DNA from: Phocoena phocoena
Taxonomy: Eukaryota; Chordata; Mammalia; Artiodactyla; Phocoenidae
Direction of reading: 5' to 3'
Assembly: GCF_963924675.1 (NCBI RefSeq)
Contig: NC_089226.1
Coordinates: 49,431,124 to 49,495,123, forward strand
Length of the DNA: 64,000 nt
The position numbers and the translations under genes were made by a program. A model generated the notes under the pieces. It had not been told where the DNA came from. It made no database searches and saw nothing but the letters and a program-made list of their open reading frames with translations. Below are positions 37,481 to 49,411 of this stretch, in pieces. Positions within the stretch are counted from its first letter, which is position 1. Each line of letters opens with the position of its first letter.

Positions 37481-38094
37481 TTAACAACAAAAAAGTAAGA
37501 AAGAAATACTTTTAAAGACAAAAAACCCCACAGTCTATTATGTAAGTTTAGATTTATGAAGTGCTCCTACCCTCAGCCTTGTTTTTCATGTGGTGACATG
37601 GCCCTGCTCTCTGCAGCCGCTCCTGGGAATCCATGCCCGAAATCGTTGCAGATTCTGCAGTATCGGAGGCAGGGCTGATTGCTGTCTCTCCTGAGCATCT
37701 CCTGCCTCCCCACAACCCTGTAAGTGCTCCTTAGACAGAGGGCAGCAAGTGAACCTGGCAGTCAGCCCCAAGTCTGGTGAACCTGTACCAACAGGAGCCA
37801 TGGTTTGCAGTTGACTTCGAGTCTTAAACCCAGAATCACAGTAATGACATATTGAGAAACTTCCGTTTGGGAAGTGTATCGGGGAGCGAACGAAGCCTTT
37901 TCGTTTTGATCTTACCAGCCTGCCTTATAGAATTCACTATAGGTATGAATGTATACCTGTATCAGAAATTGGTTATTAACTGGTTACTTAGGGTGACCAA
38001 GCCAGATAGCCACGGACCTGTACATGTCAGGAGCAAAAGAGGGAATAGCACTGTCGCTTGCAGGGCAAAGTGTAGTATCAGTGTAGTGAAAAAA

Positions 38095-38195
38095 GCTGGT
38101 TGAGGCTGGAACTAGACTTGGATTCAAATCCCAGCTGTGCTGTGTGACCTTGGGTGAATTGTCTAGCCTCTCTAAGCCTCCATTTTCTCTTAGTG
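38095..38195 (+). repeat. MIR SINE fragment
   Basis: 'ctagacttggattcaaatcc', 'cagctgtgctgtgtgacctt' and 'ctctctaagcctccattttc' fit sense MIR. Confidence 0.75.
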
Positions 38196-39004
38196 TTCTT
38201 CCTGTTGTGCTTCTATTTATCTAGGAATGGTGGGTTATCCTCCAAAATAATATGTATATGTATTTCTCAAGATGCTATTAAAGGATAAATCTGATAGGAA
38301 TGTTGTGGAAGCAAGACAGATATTTGTACTCCTTATGTCATATCCAGGGGGTTTGCCAACCTGCCTACCTCTAGAGCCAGACTGCTTTATCTTCTTTCTC
38401 TGCCCTGGTCTATAATTAGGCAAGAATATCATCCTTTTCACTGGGCAAGATCTAACTGATTATTACTGCAGAAGAACACAGGAAGCTTGAACATTATTAT
38501 GTTAGCTTCTAGCTCCATGATTTTAATACAAAAGAAGGAACAGGACAAATCCAGCAAATATTTAACATTTGTATTTGCCAAGGAAGCCTTTCTTATCTGG
38601 TTGGATGTAGTCTTAAGCACTTTGCCTTAAATTAGAAGGCACAGCTCCTTGATCCTTCTTCTGATGTACCATTAGCTATGAATCACATCAATTAAACTAC
38701 AGCCTGTGCATCCCAGCTCTGAGCCTTTCACCCAACCTGCCAGCAAAACCTTCAGGGAGAATTGCCATTGTCAGCTAGGCCCTAATGATATCAGAAGTTT
38801 CCATTTTCCCCTCAGAGTTTCACATCTCCTCTCTTAAGCATGATGCCCTATGTAGCTTTGTTTCCATGGCCAAGACAGAAATCAAATTTCACAGCTTTGG
38901 GGACAAATTTCAGATACTGAGGAAATACTCTAGGCAGAATGGAAATTTTTAAAAGGCTATATTGTTATGAATTGTTATCATCACTTTATATGGTATTCAG
39001 TTTA

Positions 39005-39120
39005 TCAAACATCTTTATATCTGTTTCTTCATTTCATCCTACAACAACCTTGTGATGTAAGCAGGGTGTGAACATTATCCCCATTTTATAAATTAGGAAT
39101 ATAAAGCTTCAAGAGACCTT
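39005..39120 (-). repeat. MIR SINE fragment, antisense
   Basis: 'cttcatttcatcctacaaca' and 'cattatccccattttataaa' fit antisense MIR. Confidence 0.6.
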
Positions 39121-39136
39121 AGTCTTTTTTCTTTTC

Positions 39137-39300
39137 CATTTACAAATGCTATCACATTTAATTTTCAAGCAATCTGATGAGGCTGGTGGTGTTTTTCTGT
39201 TGTACATATGAGAAAACCAGGTATTTTCTGGGTTGAATAACTTGCACAAAATCCACCCTGTAAAACTTAAGATTTAAAGTTGAAACCTGTTTATTTCAGA
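39137..39300 (-). repeat. Probable second MIR fragment, antisense
   Basis: 'tatcacatttaattttcaag' and 'tacatatgagaaaaccaggt' are diverged antisense MIR right after the previous copy. Confidence 0.45.
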
Positions 39301-39824
39301 GCTTTAAAAAGAAAAAAATTACACCAGGCTACTCCCAGTTGCCTGAAGACACAGGCTTTGCCAAATTCAAAAAGTTTCTGTGCTGACTCCACTTTGCAAT
39401 AATCCTGATAATCAAAGAAAATCTGCCTTTATGAATCCATAAAACAAAGCTGGCATGAAGCCAAATTGAAATTTGGTGTATCTGATTTTCAGAGTTACAC
39501 ACGTATTGTACGAAATAGCTGGTTGGGGATTCAGACTGTTGTTTGTCTATAAAACTTACTTCATCTCACACGTTAAAGAATTCCTGAGCATTTCCTGAAA
39601 CCTCTTTAAAGGGTCTCCAGCCAGGATGTGCAAAAACTTGTTCTAGTCAAAACAAATGACCCCAATTCTACTGAGAGAGAGAGAAACAACATGTCTTATT
39701 TCAGTATATTATTAAAAATTATTCTAAAAGGTCTGATCTACAATGTAGTAGATTTAGCAAACAAAGGGATCATTTTTTTCCCCTGAAATCTTTATTTAGC
39801 TTGCCCAATTTAGCAAACATTTAT

Positions 39825-39930
39825 ATTAGCATTTACTAATTGTTAACTATGTGTCACACTCTGTTTCAAACATTGGGGATACAGAAAAAGCATGACAATG
39901 TCTTGCCCTCATGGCGTCTGTAACTAAGTT
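39825..39930 (-). repeat. L2 LINE 3' end, antisense
   Basis: 'gtgtcacactctgtttcaaa', 'cattggggatacagaaaaag' and 'cttgccctcatggcgtctgt' fit antisense L2. Confidence 0.65.
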
Positions 39931-40098
39931 CTTAATGCTCAGTGCTGGAGATCTCTTACTTTGTGGAGTTCAGAAAAGATAACAGACTCACCCTATTGTC
40001 TAGGTTTCCCAGTTATAGTTGGATTCTAGGGAATTTAGTTTTGAATCTGTTTATCTCTTTCTCTTCGTCTCCCTGTCTCCCTGTCTCTCTCTGTGTGT

Positions 40099-40157
40099 CA
40101 CACACAGCGCGCGCGTGCACACACACACATGCACACACACACGTACACACACACAGT
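40099..40157 (+). repeat. Compound CA/CG alternating purine-pyrimidine microsatellite
   Basis: cacacacagcgcgcgcgtg then (CA)n blocks interrupted by tg and gt. Alternating purine-pyrimidine including a CG run, so Z-DNA is possible. Confidence 0.88.
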
Positions 40158-40518
40158 AGTTTGGATAAGAAGTAAGCCAAACATCTGTAAATCTTCGGCA
40201 GTGGAAAATTCCATGTCACCACTTTAACACAGAAGCAGGATGGCAACCTGAGAGGTAAGTCAGGAGTTGGGGTAAAAGGCTAATTAAATCCTTAGGCAGA
40301 ATTGTGGAGATCCACAGGCTGAAAATCCTTCCAGTGGCCAGAGGTTAGCTCTCTTGATGGCAGGTGGGCATGCCAATACACATATGGGAGGGAAGCTAGT
40401 CTTCTATAGCAGTCTATAAAAACAGCAGCCCTTCCCAGCATGACTACCTGAAAAACAGCCGGAGTCTGAAAGCTCTAAAGCTGTCTCTAAAGTTTGATGT
40501 AACATGATGGGGCCTCTT

Positions 40519-40884
40519 TTTTTTTTTTTTTTAATTTATTTATTTTATTTTATTTATTTTTTTGGCTGTGTTGGGTCTTCGTTGCTGCGCACGGGCTTTC
40601 TCTAATTGCGGCAAGTGGGGGCTACTCTTCACTGTGGTGCGCAGGCTTCTCATAAAGGTGGCTTCTCTTGTTGCAGAGCATGGGCTCTAGCCATGCACGC
40701 TTCGGTAGTTGTGGCACACAGGCTCAGTAGTTGTGGCTTATGGGCCCTAGATTGCAGGCTCAGTAGTTGTGGTGCACGGGCTTAGTTGCTCCACGGCATG
40801 TGGGTCTTCCCAGACCAGGGCTTGAACTTGTGTCCCCTGCATTGGCAGGTGGATTCTTAACTACTGCGCCACCAGGGAAGTCTG
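40519..40884 (-). repeat. Long CHR-type SINE with target-site duplication
   Basis: T-rich then (attt)n tail, 'ggctgtgttgggtcttcgtt', 'agtagttgtgg' blocks, head 'gcgccaccagggaagtctg'. Flanked by catgatggggcctctt (40503-40518) and catggtggggcctctt (40885-40900), a 16-bp duplication with one mismatch. Confidence 0.94.
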
Positions 40885-41405
40885 CATGGTGGGGCCTCTT
40901 CTGTGCCTGTCTGACTCTGAAGTTTCGGGGCAAAGAAAAAAGAAGAGGTGATGAAATGGGAACTTTTGATTCTTTTCTGAGCCCCAAGTAAATAGAATTA
41001 TTTTTGTATCATTCATTATACAAAAGAATTTTGACGCAGTATTGCTTCTTGGGCTTGAGACATAACCAGTATTCTATGGCCATCCTCCTATACATGTCTA
41101 TTTGGTTAAGAGTCTAGTGGAGAATAACATGTCTCATATTTTTCTGAAGAATGTACTTTTCAGTATGGTCTCACAGTTTTTAATTTTTAAAGTACAATTG
41201 TCTATAATCTTTTGCAAAAACAAAGAGTAGTGGAGAAAGAGCAGTAATATATATGTTTGGAATTTTCTAGTCTTAAGCACTTTTATTTATCATATTACAT
41301 TGATTTATAAGGCTAACATTTTCCCCCTTTTACACCCATACATGTCAGCTTGTGAAATCTGAGTGAGTCTTGAGTCCACCCTCTCCAAAAACAGGACTAT
41401 TATTA

Positions 41406-41613
41406 TTATTATTATTATTTTTGCGGTACACGAGCCTCTCACTGTTGTGGCCTCTCCCACCGCGGAGCACAGGCTCCGGACGCGCAGGCTCAGCGGCCAT
41501 GGCTCACGGGCCCAGCCGCTCTGCGTCATGTGGGATCTTCCTGGACTAGGGCATGAACCCGTGTCCCCTGCATCGGCAGGCGGACTCCCAACCACTGCGC
41601 CACCAGGGAAGCC
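41406..41613 (-). repeat. Short CHR-type SINE with ATT-repeat tail
   Basis: The tail is an (ATT)n microsatellite (from 41399) ending in tttttgcggtacacg. The head ends 'caccagggaagcc'. Duplication caggactattatta at 41392-41405 and 41614-41627, perfect over 14 bp. Confidence 0.94.
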
Positions 41614-41704
41614 CAGGACTATTATTAATTGGCACTGCTTTTTGAAATCAATACTGCTTAAAAAGATGAAAATTAAGTACATTGTATTAGGTATTCAGAA
41701 CAAC

Positions 41705-41880
41705 TTTGTATAGGTGCAGAGAAGATTTCCCCATTTTATAAAGGAGTAAACAGCATCTCTGAGAGGTTGAGGAATTTTCCCAACATCACTCAGAGCCAAG
41801 ACTCAAATCCAGAACTTTGATTCCAGGGTACGGCTTTGAGACCCTAGTTGCTCTTCTCACTCTACCAGTAACCGTACAGT
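41705..41880 (-). repeat. MIR SINE, antisense
   Basis: 'tttccccattttataaagga', 'catctctgagaggttgagga' and 'agccaagactcaaatccaga' fit antisense MIR. Confidence 0.7.
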
Positions 41881-42067
41881 CTTTCACAAAGATTTAACCT
41901 GCCTCAGTTTCTCCATTGTAACATGTATTTGACTGTATTGGCTTCTTCGAAGGTATCTCATTACTGTTTAGAAAGTGCTTGATACACATGTAGGAGCGGA
42001 AATCTAAGTGGCAGATGTTCTTTTTATACTCACCCCAAAGAACCAGGAAATTAAAGGCTATGTACGA

Positions 42068-42190
42068 GCCTGTGTATGAGCTCCTTAAGGCAAAGAACTG
42101 CCCAGTGGATTCAGTATCCCTAGCAATTAGCATTGTGCTTGGCATGTAATAAACCCTGAAGAAATGTTTGCTGAATAAATGAAGGAAGGT
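42068..42190 (+). repeat. L2 LINE 3' end
   Basis: 'gtatgagctccttaaggcaa', 'gtgcttggcatgtaataaac' and 'aatgtttgctgaataaatga' fit sense L2. Confidence 0.7.
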
Positions 42191-42734
42191 ATTTCCCCCA
42201 AAGAAATGGAAACATTTACAATTGCTCACCTGTATCTCATTGCTGGAACAGTGAGCAGGTGCTATGCTAATAATAGGTATAAACTATTCTACCTGGCCCT
42301 GGTGACAACAGCGGTCATGTCCAGGCAAACAATATTGTGATTCCAATAGACGGCACACCATTGATATTTGCCCCAACCCTATTGGAAGGTGCCCCAAAGC
42401 TCAGGCTTCCTTAGCTTATAAGCCACCAAGAACTTCCAGCTCAGGTTTGTCTAGTAAAAGCATCACTTCTTGGGTGAGCAGCAGGTGATCTCTTCAGACT
42501 GCTTCCCCTGGAGTGTGGAAGTGGATAACTTGGCAGGAAAGCAGCCTGTTCTGCTTGGATGTACAGAATCCTGCTTACAGCCCAGTGATTTACCAGTTGT
42601 TGTTAAAGCTGCACACATATCCGGAATGAACAAATAGGAATAGAATGCTACTGTCCCCGTTAGTGTGACTAAGGACTGGATATGCATTTGTCTCAAGAGG
42701 GGCCATCACAGTAACAACAGAAACAACTATCTTA

Positions 42735-42930
42735 CATTTACAAAATGCTTCATGTCAAATCTCATTTTGATTCTCACACCACTTTGTGACAGGAATCTCA
42801 CAATTGACAGATGAGCAAACTGAAGCTCAGAAACTTTCCGTGGCCGTGTTGGTAGTAAATGACAGGATTGAGGTTTAAAGCTGGCCTCCCAGCCCCAAGT
42901 TCCCTGTCCTACTCTGCTCACTGCTTCCTC
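42735..42930 (-). repeat. MIR SINE, antisense
   Basis: 'atctcattttgattctcaca', 'gacagatgagcaaactgaag' and 'gacaggattgaggtttaaag' fit antisense MIR. Confidence 0.75.
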
Positions 42931-43739
42931 TGGTAGCTGACAATCATGAGTCAGCTGGATGAGGTCACAACTGTGGAGGGGTATGCCACTCACCAGCTCA
43001 CTTCGAGGATGACATGCCCATGGCTTCATGCTGTAGTCTAACGCAGTGAGCTTATTATTTTCTTCTCTCAGGCACAAGGCCGGCATCCGAGCCTTGAAGA
43101 TGTGAGCAGTTATTCAGCTTTAATCTATGCAGATTAATCCTATTGCATTAAACAACCCCAGTCTCCTCACAGGAGTCAGTGCCTCCTTTCCTGTGTGGAT
43201 GATGGGGTGAATTTGCTTCTGGGTCTCCTTGTTCACACTTGACAAATTGTGTAGGAAGCAGGTATATGGCAGAGACCCCTCTCATGTGTAGCACATGGCA
43301 TTCACACCCTTGCCCTTGCTCCATCCAAGTGTCCATCAGTAGCTAAAGCCTTGAGATGATACCGATGGATGAGGTCACTAATATTCCTGAAAAAGGCAGC
43401 AGCTTTGGTATTGGGCATCATTTTCCTGACCTCCAGATCACTGTGGATTTGTGAGAGGTCCCTGAGGAGCCATTTAGTGGTTGCCCAGTAGGTGAGTAGT
43501 TCCACACTGGTGCCAGGTGTCCCCAAGTACGGCCATCATTGCTCTTTGGCCTGGGAGACATCAGTTCATAACAGGCAGAGTAAGGCTGTATTAGGGGGTA
43601 CTGGGAGCAGACACAGCTTTCCATTTTACCTGGTACAGAAAGGGGTTATGACTTCTGCAAGCAGTGAACAAGAATAGGTGTTGAATTACATGTGAAAATT
43701 AACAGGAGCAATTGTCAGTAATTACCAAGAGCCAACCCT
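42931..43739. other. Unassigned, with overlapping minus-strand open frames
   Basis: Minus-strand frames at 43148-43336, 43302-43526 and 43418-43624 overlap in different frames. I do not recognise a protein. See findings. Confidence 0.4.
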
Positions 43740-43925
43740 TTAGGTCCATCAGCTCTCTCTTGTAACCTTCCCAGCATGTCTTGAAGTAGGTACAGTTATT
43801 ATTCCTGTTCTACTTATGAGGAAATTGAGCCCAACTTTCACAGTAATGGACAGCTAATAAATGGCAGAGCCAGGATTCTGACCATATCTACATAATCCAA
43901 ATCTTCTACCCTGTCTACTATCATT
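43740..43925 (-). repeat. MIR SINE, antisense
   Basis: 'gttctacttatgaggaaatt', 'tggacagctaataaatggca' and 'gagccaggattctgaccata' fit antisense MIR. Confidence 0.75.
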
Positions 43926-44097
43926 ACTCATCATGTCTAAGTGAAAGCAAATGATGTAATTGTAATATGAATATGTCTAGTCAGGAACAACTAGATTTCG
44001 ATACCCAAGAATGTGACATTTAAAAAAATATGGCTTATCATTTATAGAGGGGAAAAAAGAACTAACCAGAGGTAATATTTCTTTTTTTTTCCAGTGG

Positions 44098-45148
44098 GTT
44101 TGTACTTTTAAAAATTGAAGTGTAGTTGATTTACAGTGTTGGGTTAATTTCTGCTGTACAGCAAACTGATTCAGTTATACGTATATACATTCTTTTTTTT
44201 ATATTCTTTTCCATTATGGTTTAGCGCAAGATATTGAATATAGTTCCCCATGCTGTATGTTAGGACCTTGTTGTTTATCCCTTCTATCCCTATATAAAAG
44301 CTTATGTCTGCTGACCTCAACCTCCCACTCCATTCCTCCCCTAACCTTCTCCCCCTTGGCAACCACAAGTCTGTTCTCTGTCTGTGAGTCAGTTTCTGTT
44401 TCATTTGTGTCATATTTTAGATTCCACATATAAGTGATATATGGTATTTGTCTTTCTCTTTCTGACTTACTTAGTATGATAATCTCTAGTTGCATCCATG
44501 TTGCTGCAAACGGCATTATTTCATTCTTTTTATGGCTGACTAGTATTCCATTGTATATATGTACCACATCTTCTTTATCCATTCATCTGTTGATGGACAT
44601 TTAGGTTGTTTCCATGTCTTGGCTATTGTGAATAGTGCAGCTATGAACATACAGGCTCATGTATCTTTTTGAATTAGAGTTTTGTCCAGATATATGCCCA
44701 GGAGTGGGATTGCTGGATCATATGGCAATTCTTTTTCTAATTAATTAATTAACTTTTTAATTTATTTTTGGCTGTGCTAGGTCTTCGTTGCTGTGCATGG
44801 GCTTTCTCTAGTTGCGGTGAGCGGGGGCTACTCTTTGTTGTGGTGTGTGGGCTTCTCACTGCAGTGGCTTCTCTTGTGGAGCACAGGCTCTAGGCACGCG
44901 GGCTTCAGTAGTTGCGGTGTGCAGCCTCAGTAGTTGTGGCTTGCGGGCTCTAGAGTGCAGGCTCAGTAGTTGTGGCGCATGGGCTTAGTTGCTTCACAGC
45001 ATGTGGGATCTTCCTGGACCAGAGCTCGAACCCTTGTCCCCTGCATTGGCAGGCGGATTCTTAACCACTGTGCCACGAGGGAAGTCCTGGCAATTCTATT
45101 TTTAATTTTTTTGAGGAACCTCCATACTGTTTTCCATAGTGGCTTAAG
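44098..45148 (-). mobile_element. 5'-truncated L1 (LINE-1) 3' end, cetartiodactyl type
   Basis: Minus-strand L1: the right end encodes the ORF2 C-terminal motif PLWKTVWRFLKK (near 45100-45148). Next come frames with KKNEIMPFAATWMQLEIIIL (around 44500) and then the 3' UTR typical of cetartiodactyl L1 (gtagttgatttacagtgttg, 44121 on). The copy has lost most of the element, is split by a CHR at 44733-45087 and is not mobile. Confidence 0.9.
44733..45087 (-). repeat. Long CHR-type SINE nested in an L1
   Basis: 'ggctgtgctaggtcttcgtt' to 'gtgccacgagggaagtcc', flanked by the 10-bp duplication tggcaattct at 44723-44732 and 45088-45097. It splits an older L1 3' end whose sequence resumes directly after it. 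Confidence 0.95.
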
Positions 45149-45534
45149 GTCCTGCTTCTTTAATGCAGTTTCCCACCTCAGCATTATCCTGCTTAATTTC
45201 CTTGTCAGTGTCCCATTCAAGAAGTAAATCAAGAAGTAAACTCCTTTAGGTTATTTTTCAAAACTATATGCCATGCACCTAGTACAATCCCATGTGTAGG
45301 GAAGGAGGAATGATAGACCTTGAGGCTGGAGAAGCAGAGATGAGTGAGGCATATCCACTCTCTAAGGAGTTTATGGGACAATAAAGGAGACGACCAGCAT
45401 GCACATAATACAGTAGGTGAAAGGAAGGAGAGTGAGATTTTAGGAGGGAGGGGTAGAGAATTGAGGAGGCCTTAGGTTCTAAGGGAAGATTGTGGTGTTT
45501 TAATAGGTACTAAGATGTGATGGAGACAGACTAA

Positions 45535-45725
45535 CCTCACAGAGATCCAGGGTTGAATGCTAGCTCCATGTCCAATGAGCTCTGTTACCTAGAAGCTTTG
45601 TGACTTTGGTGAAGTTAGTTAACCTCTCTGAACCTGTTTCCTCATCTCTAAAATAATATGCTTACCTCAGAGCTTTGTTAGGAGAAATAACATAATTTTT
45701 AAGTATGTAGCACAGAAAGTAGTCT
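45535..45725 (+). repeat. MIR SINE
   Basis: 'gatccagggttgaatgctag', 'gtgactttggtgaagttagt', 'taacctctctgaacctgttt' and 'cctcatctctaaaataatat' follow sense MIR. Confidence 0.8.
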
Positions 45726-46287
45726 ATTGCAGGTGCACAGTTCAGTAAACGTGAATTTTCCTTTAGAATATATAAAGATTGAGCACTTTAAAATCTCATT
45801 AGAATGTTCTCCTGAGTGTTAGGAATTTATTGGAAAATATCCCAAAGGGGAGGGCATGGATGTGAATGGAACATTTGGGGAAAGAAGAGGGAATTAAGAT
45901 TAAATGGATGTGGTAGTGTTAGATTTTTAACTTGTTGAAAATGTAGTTTTCAATACTATTGTAAAGCATAAAGAAGACATACTTCACAATTTATGTATCT
46001 ACTTTCTTGTTTATTTCTAGAGCATTTCTAACTTTAAACTTGTTTAACTATGAGAGGCTGGAGACATAGCCCCTCTCCTCTGTCTCTGTCTCTCACACAT
46101 GCATACACACACACCATTTATATTCGTAAACTCAGATCTTATTGTTTTTGCTTTGATGAAATTACTTGTAAAACTTTATTTTTCAAAAAGGAGCAAAGAG
46201 GGATAAACACTTTTGAATACAGGATTTGTGTTTAACATGATTGTCAAAGCGGAGAAGTTGAGAACAAGATGGATGCCAGTTAAGACA

Positions 46288-46310
46288 AATACAATACAAT
46301 ACAATACAAC
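46288..46310 (+). repeat. (AATAC)n pentanucleotide microsatellite
   Basis: About four and a half copies of aatac, continuing into acacacaacataatac. Confidence 0.85.
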
Positions 46311-46759
46311 ACACAACATAATACCTCCCCATCCACAGTGGAGAATGTAAACACCATAGAATACGATGCAGAATAAACATTTCAAAAGGATGGTAGAAAA
46401 CATTTTGGGGATCTAATGAGCCATACAGTAAGGAGAACACAGGAAGAGCCTAATAAAGTACTGATGGCATACAAGTTAAGTATCAGAGAACTGTTTCCAA
46501 AATGTATGACATGGCTGAGATGGGGAGAGCATAGAGACTGCCAAGAGAATAGTAAAAATAACAGTGGGATTTGGGAGTGGCCATAATTAGACAGGAGTAA
46601 AGCCTTGAAATTAGGCAGAATAATTAGCCTTGAAACCAAAGTCCTAGAGGAGAAGCATCTTGTCTTTCTTCATTTAAAAAAAAAACCTTAATATTGAAAA
46701 CAGGCAATTTCAGTCCTACAGGCATTTTAGAACTGAATTCATTTCAGTTCCGCTCACTT

Positions 46760-46990
46760 CCTCGTTCATTATTTATTCATTCATTCAGAAAATGTTTATT
46801 GAGCACCTGTTATTAAATGCCTCCTGCATACCAGACTCTAGGTTAGGAACAGGGAAAGGCTTGGTGCACTCAATCTAATGGGGAAAGTGAGCAACGGCGC
46901 AAATGACTGCAGTGTGGTGTGATGAGTACAGTAAAGTAGCCAAGTGGCGGTATGTAGTCGAGGACTGGCACGGAATTAGGTGTTTCGGTG
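46760..46990 (-). repeat. L2 LINE 3' end, antisense
   Basis: 'ttattcattcattcagaaaa', 'tgtttattgagcacctgtta' and 'gcagtgtggtgtgatgagta' fit antisense L2. Confidence 0.7.
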
Positions 46991-48807
46991 GGCGGGAGGA
47001 GATGGTTGGAGGTGGGAGTTCAGGTTTTTGTCATGATAATAAAGTCATCAAATGGTAAAGGGGTTGTCCTGGGAACAGATGGCAGATTGAGTGATTCTTA
47101 GGGGCGATGCATGGTGTTTAGCTAGTGACAGTGTGGAGCATGGCTCAGAAGGAACGGAGAGTTCCAGCTCTGTGTTCCAGGCTAGATTATTTTCTCCAAA
47201 AAATGCTGATGGGGGCTGTGTGACTCTGTGCAAAGCTTTGATACTCATGCTGTGGTGCTGTACAGACCTGCCATGGATGTGCTCACGTACACCAAGATCC
47301 CTGTCTGACACCAAAGGCTGTCATATGGGAATTGTTAAATAAATTATAGTCTAAACTGTGGAATGTAATTAAGGGTATTAAGGAACATGATACTTATTAT
47401 TTGAGAGAGGGTAGGAAAAGATCCAAGTTACACTGTTAAAAAGGGAGGAAAAAACATTAGCATAATGTATAATTAAGATCTCATATGTGTGTAGGAGTAT
47501 GTATATATTCAAATGAATTGAGAAATGTCTGCGGAAGTCCAGCACCCGCCAGCTATGTACCTATAGGCTACGCTATAGGGGAGGACAGCAGTGAGAGAGA
47601 AGAAGGGGGGATGGGGACCTCTCATTTTTTATTCTGTGTTTTTCTATATGGTTCACATTTTTACAACATCCATGGACTTCGTTTTGTAATTTAAATAAGA
47701 AATGAAATAATGCCTATGAAGCCCTGAGCACAGCATCTGCCATGTGGCTGGCAGTAATATTAATTGGATATTAATAGGATGGCAAGAAAATATGACTTGC
47801 TCAGAATGATTTAAATCTGCATATAGCTTCATATTTATGGCTGTAAATAAGTGTTTTCTCTCTCTGCTAAAATGAAATGAAATAAATATCTTAAATTATG
47901 GTTAATAGATTTTAGGTTAAATAGGTGTTCTGCTTATTTAAACATTTAGGATTTAATTATTCAAAGAGAAGTTTTGAACAGGAAGTCTTCCAAATCTAGG
48001 TAATATCAGACTTCGCCTAAGCACCAGAAATTTCCTGTCAGTTAGGGTTGTCTGTAGAGCACTAAACTTTAAAAATATTTAACATTCAGAATTCATTGTT
48101 GTCTATCATTGAAAACTAAGGTCAAATCATTTTCTTTATGAAATTCCATGCCACAACAGCCAACAGATATTCAGTAAATTGAATTTAAATTTAATTTTGT
48201 GGAACTTTTTATTATAAAAAATTTGCAGTACACTGTACGTAGATCATCTTGTATTATATTCATTTAGTCATTCCTGTTTCTGTGAAAAGTTACGGATAAA
48301 TTGAATTGAAAATCACATTATTTTCTGAAATGTACTGAGGACCTCTGTGAAAATTCTTCATGCTTTAAATTCTCCGAAAGCAAGACACAGTTGTGCCAGG
48401 GAGGTGACAGACCAAGTTGGGATCAAGAACACGGAAACTTCAAAAGCCATTTCTTTTTCTATGCTCATTGTTTTACGGAGTGTCTTAAAACCTATTTTTC
48501 TTTCTTTCTTTTTATTGGATTGATATGGTGAAAAAATTTTTCCTGTGATGAAATAGCATATTTTAATAATTCTATTTCCTTGATTTTTTTTAGACCCATA
48601 TGTTTTTTCTTTGAATGTTTCTAAAATAGATTTACTATTTTCTAACCCTGATCTCCTGAGAAGCTGATTTAAATATATTATATGTATTAGAATTGATGAA
48701 GTTTGGCATGTGATGTTTTATATTAAAGCTATAAGGCAAAGTTGAGGTATGATCCCAAGTAATCAGCTTCTAGGAGCCCCCCAGGGGGGAAAAAAACTTA
48801 GCAAAAT
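46991..48807. other. No recognised feature
   Basis: AT-rich unique-looking sequence. Opposite-strand frames at about 47050-47340 have no recognised motif. Confidence 0.5.
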
Positions 48808-48822
48808 TAAATGGCGTTTTTT

Positions 48823-49038
48823 TGTTTGTTTGTTTTGTTTTTTTTTGTGGTACGCGGGCCTCTCACCGCTGCGGCCTCTCCCGTCGCAGAGCACAGGCAC
48901 TGGACGCGCAGGCCCAGTGGCCATGGCCCACGGGCCCAGCCACTCCGCGGCATGTGGGATTCCCCCGGACCGGGGCACGAACCCATGTCCCTCGCATCGG
49001 CAGGTGGACTCCCAACCACTGCGCCACCAGGGAAGCCC
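48823..49038 (-). repeat. Short CHR-type SINE, 0.8 kb upstream of the DLG2 exon
   Basis: Tail of T's with (GTTT)n, 'gtggtacgcgggcctctcac', GC-rich body, head ending 'ccaccagggaagccc'. Perfect 15-bp duplication taaatggcgtttttt at 48808-48822 and 49039-49053. It is the CHR copy closest to the exon. Confidence 0.95.
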
Positions 49039-49194
49039 TAAATGGCGTTTTTTACACAGTTCATCACCAAACACTTGATACTCTGGTCTATCTGGCTGAG
49101 GGTAACTAGAGACTCACCTCAGCCCCTATACTATTGGTAATCCTATGAACTTTTGGGGTTTTTTACCCTCTCATTTCTAAATTAATCCTATTAT

Positions 49195-49376
49195 TTAGAG
49201 ATAATTATAGATTCACATGCAGTTGTAAGAAGCAATACAGGGAAATCCTATGTACTTTTACCCTGTTTTTCCCAGTGGTAACATTTTAGAAATCTGTAGC
49301 ATGCTATGACAAGCAGGATGTTGACATAGACATAATCCATCAAATTTATTCCAGTTTTCCCAGCTTTACTTGTAAT

Positions 49377-49411
<35 letters not shown>

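Noticed and set aside
40099..40157. CpG-island promoter
   Set aside because: The CG run is part of a microsatellite. No surrounding CpG-rich region or promoter elements.
44214..45232. Minus-strand frames resembling reverse-transcriptase C-terminus
   Set aside because: Truncated L1 ORF2 tail split by a SINE. A fossil, not a gene.
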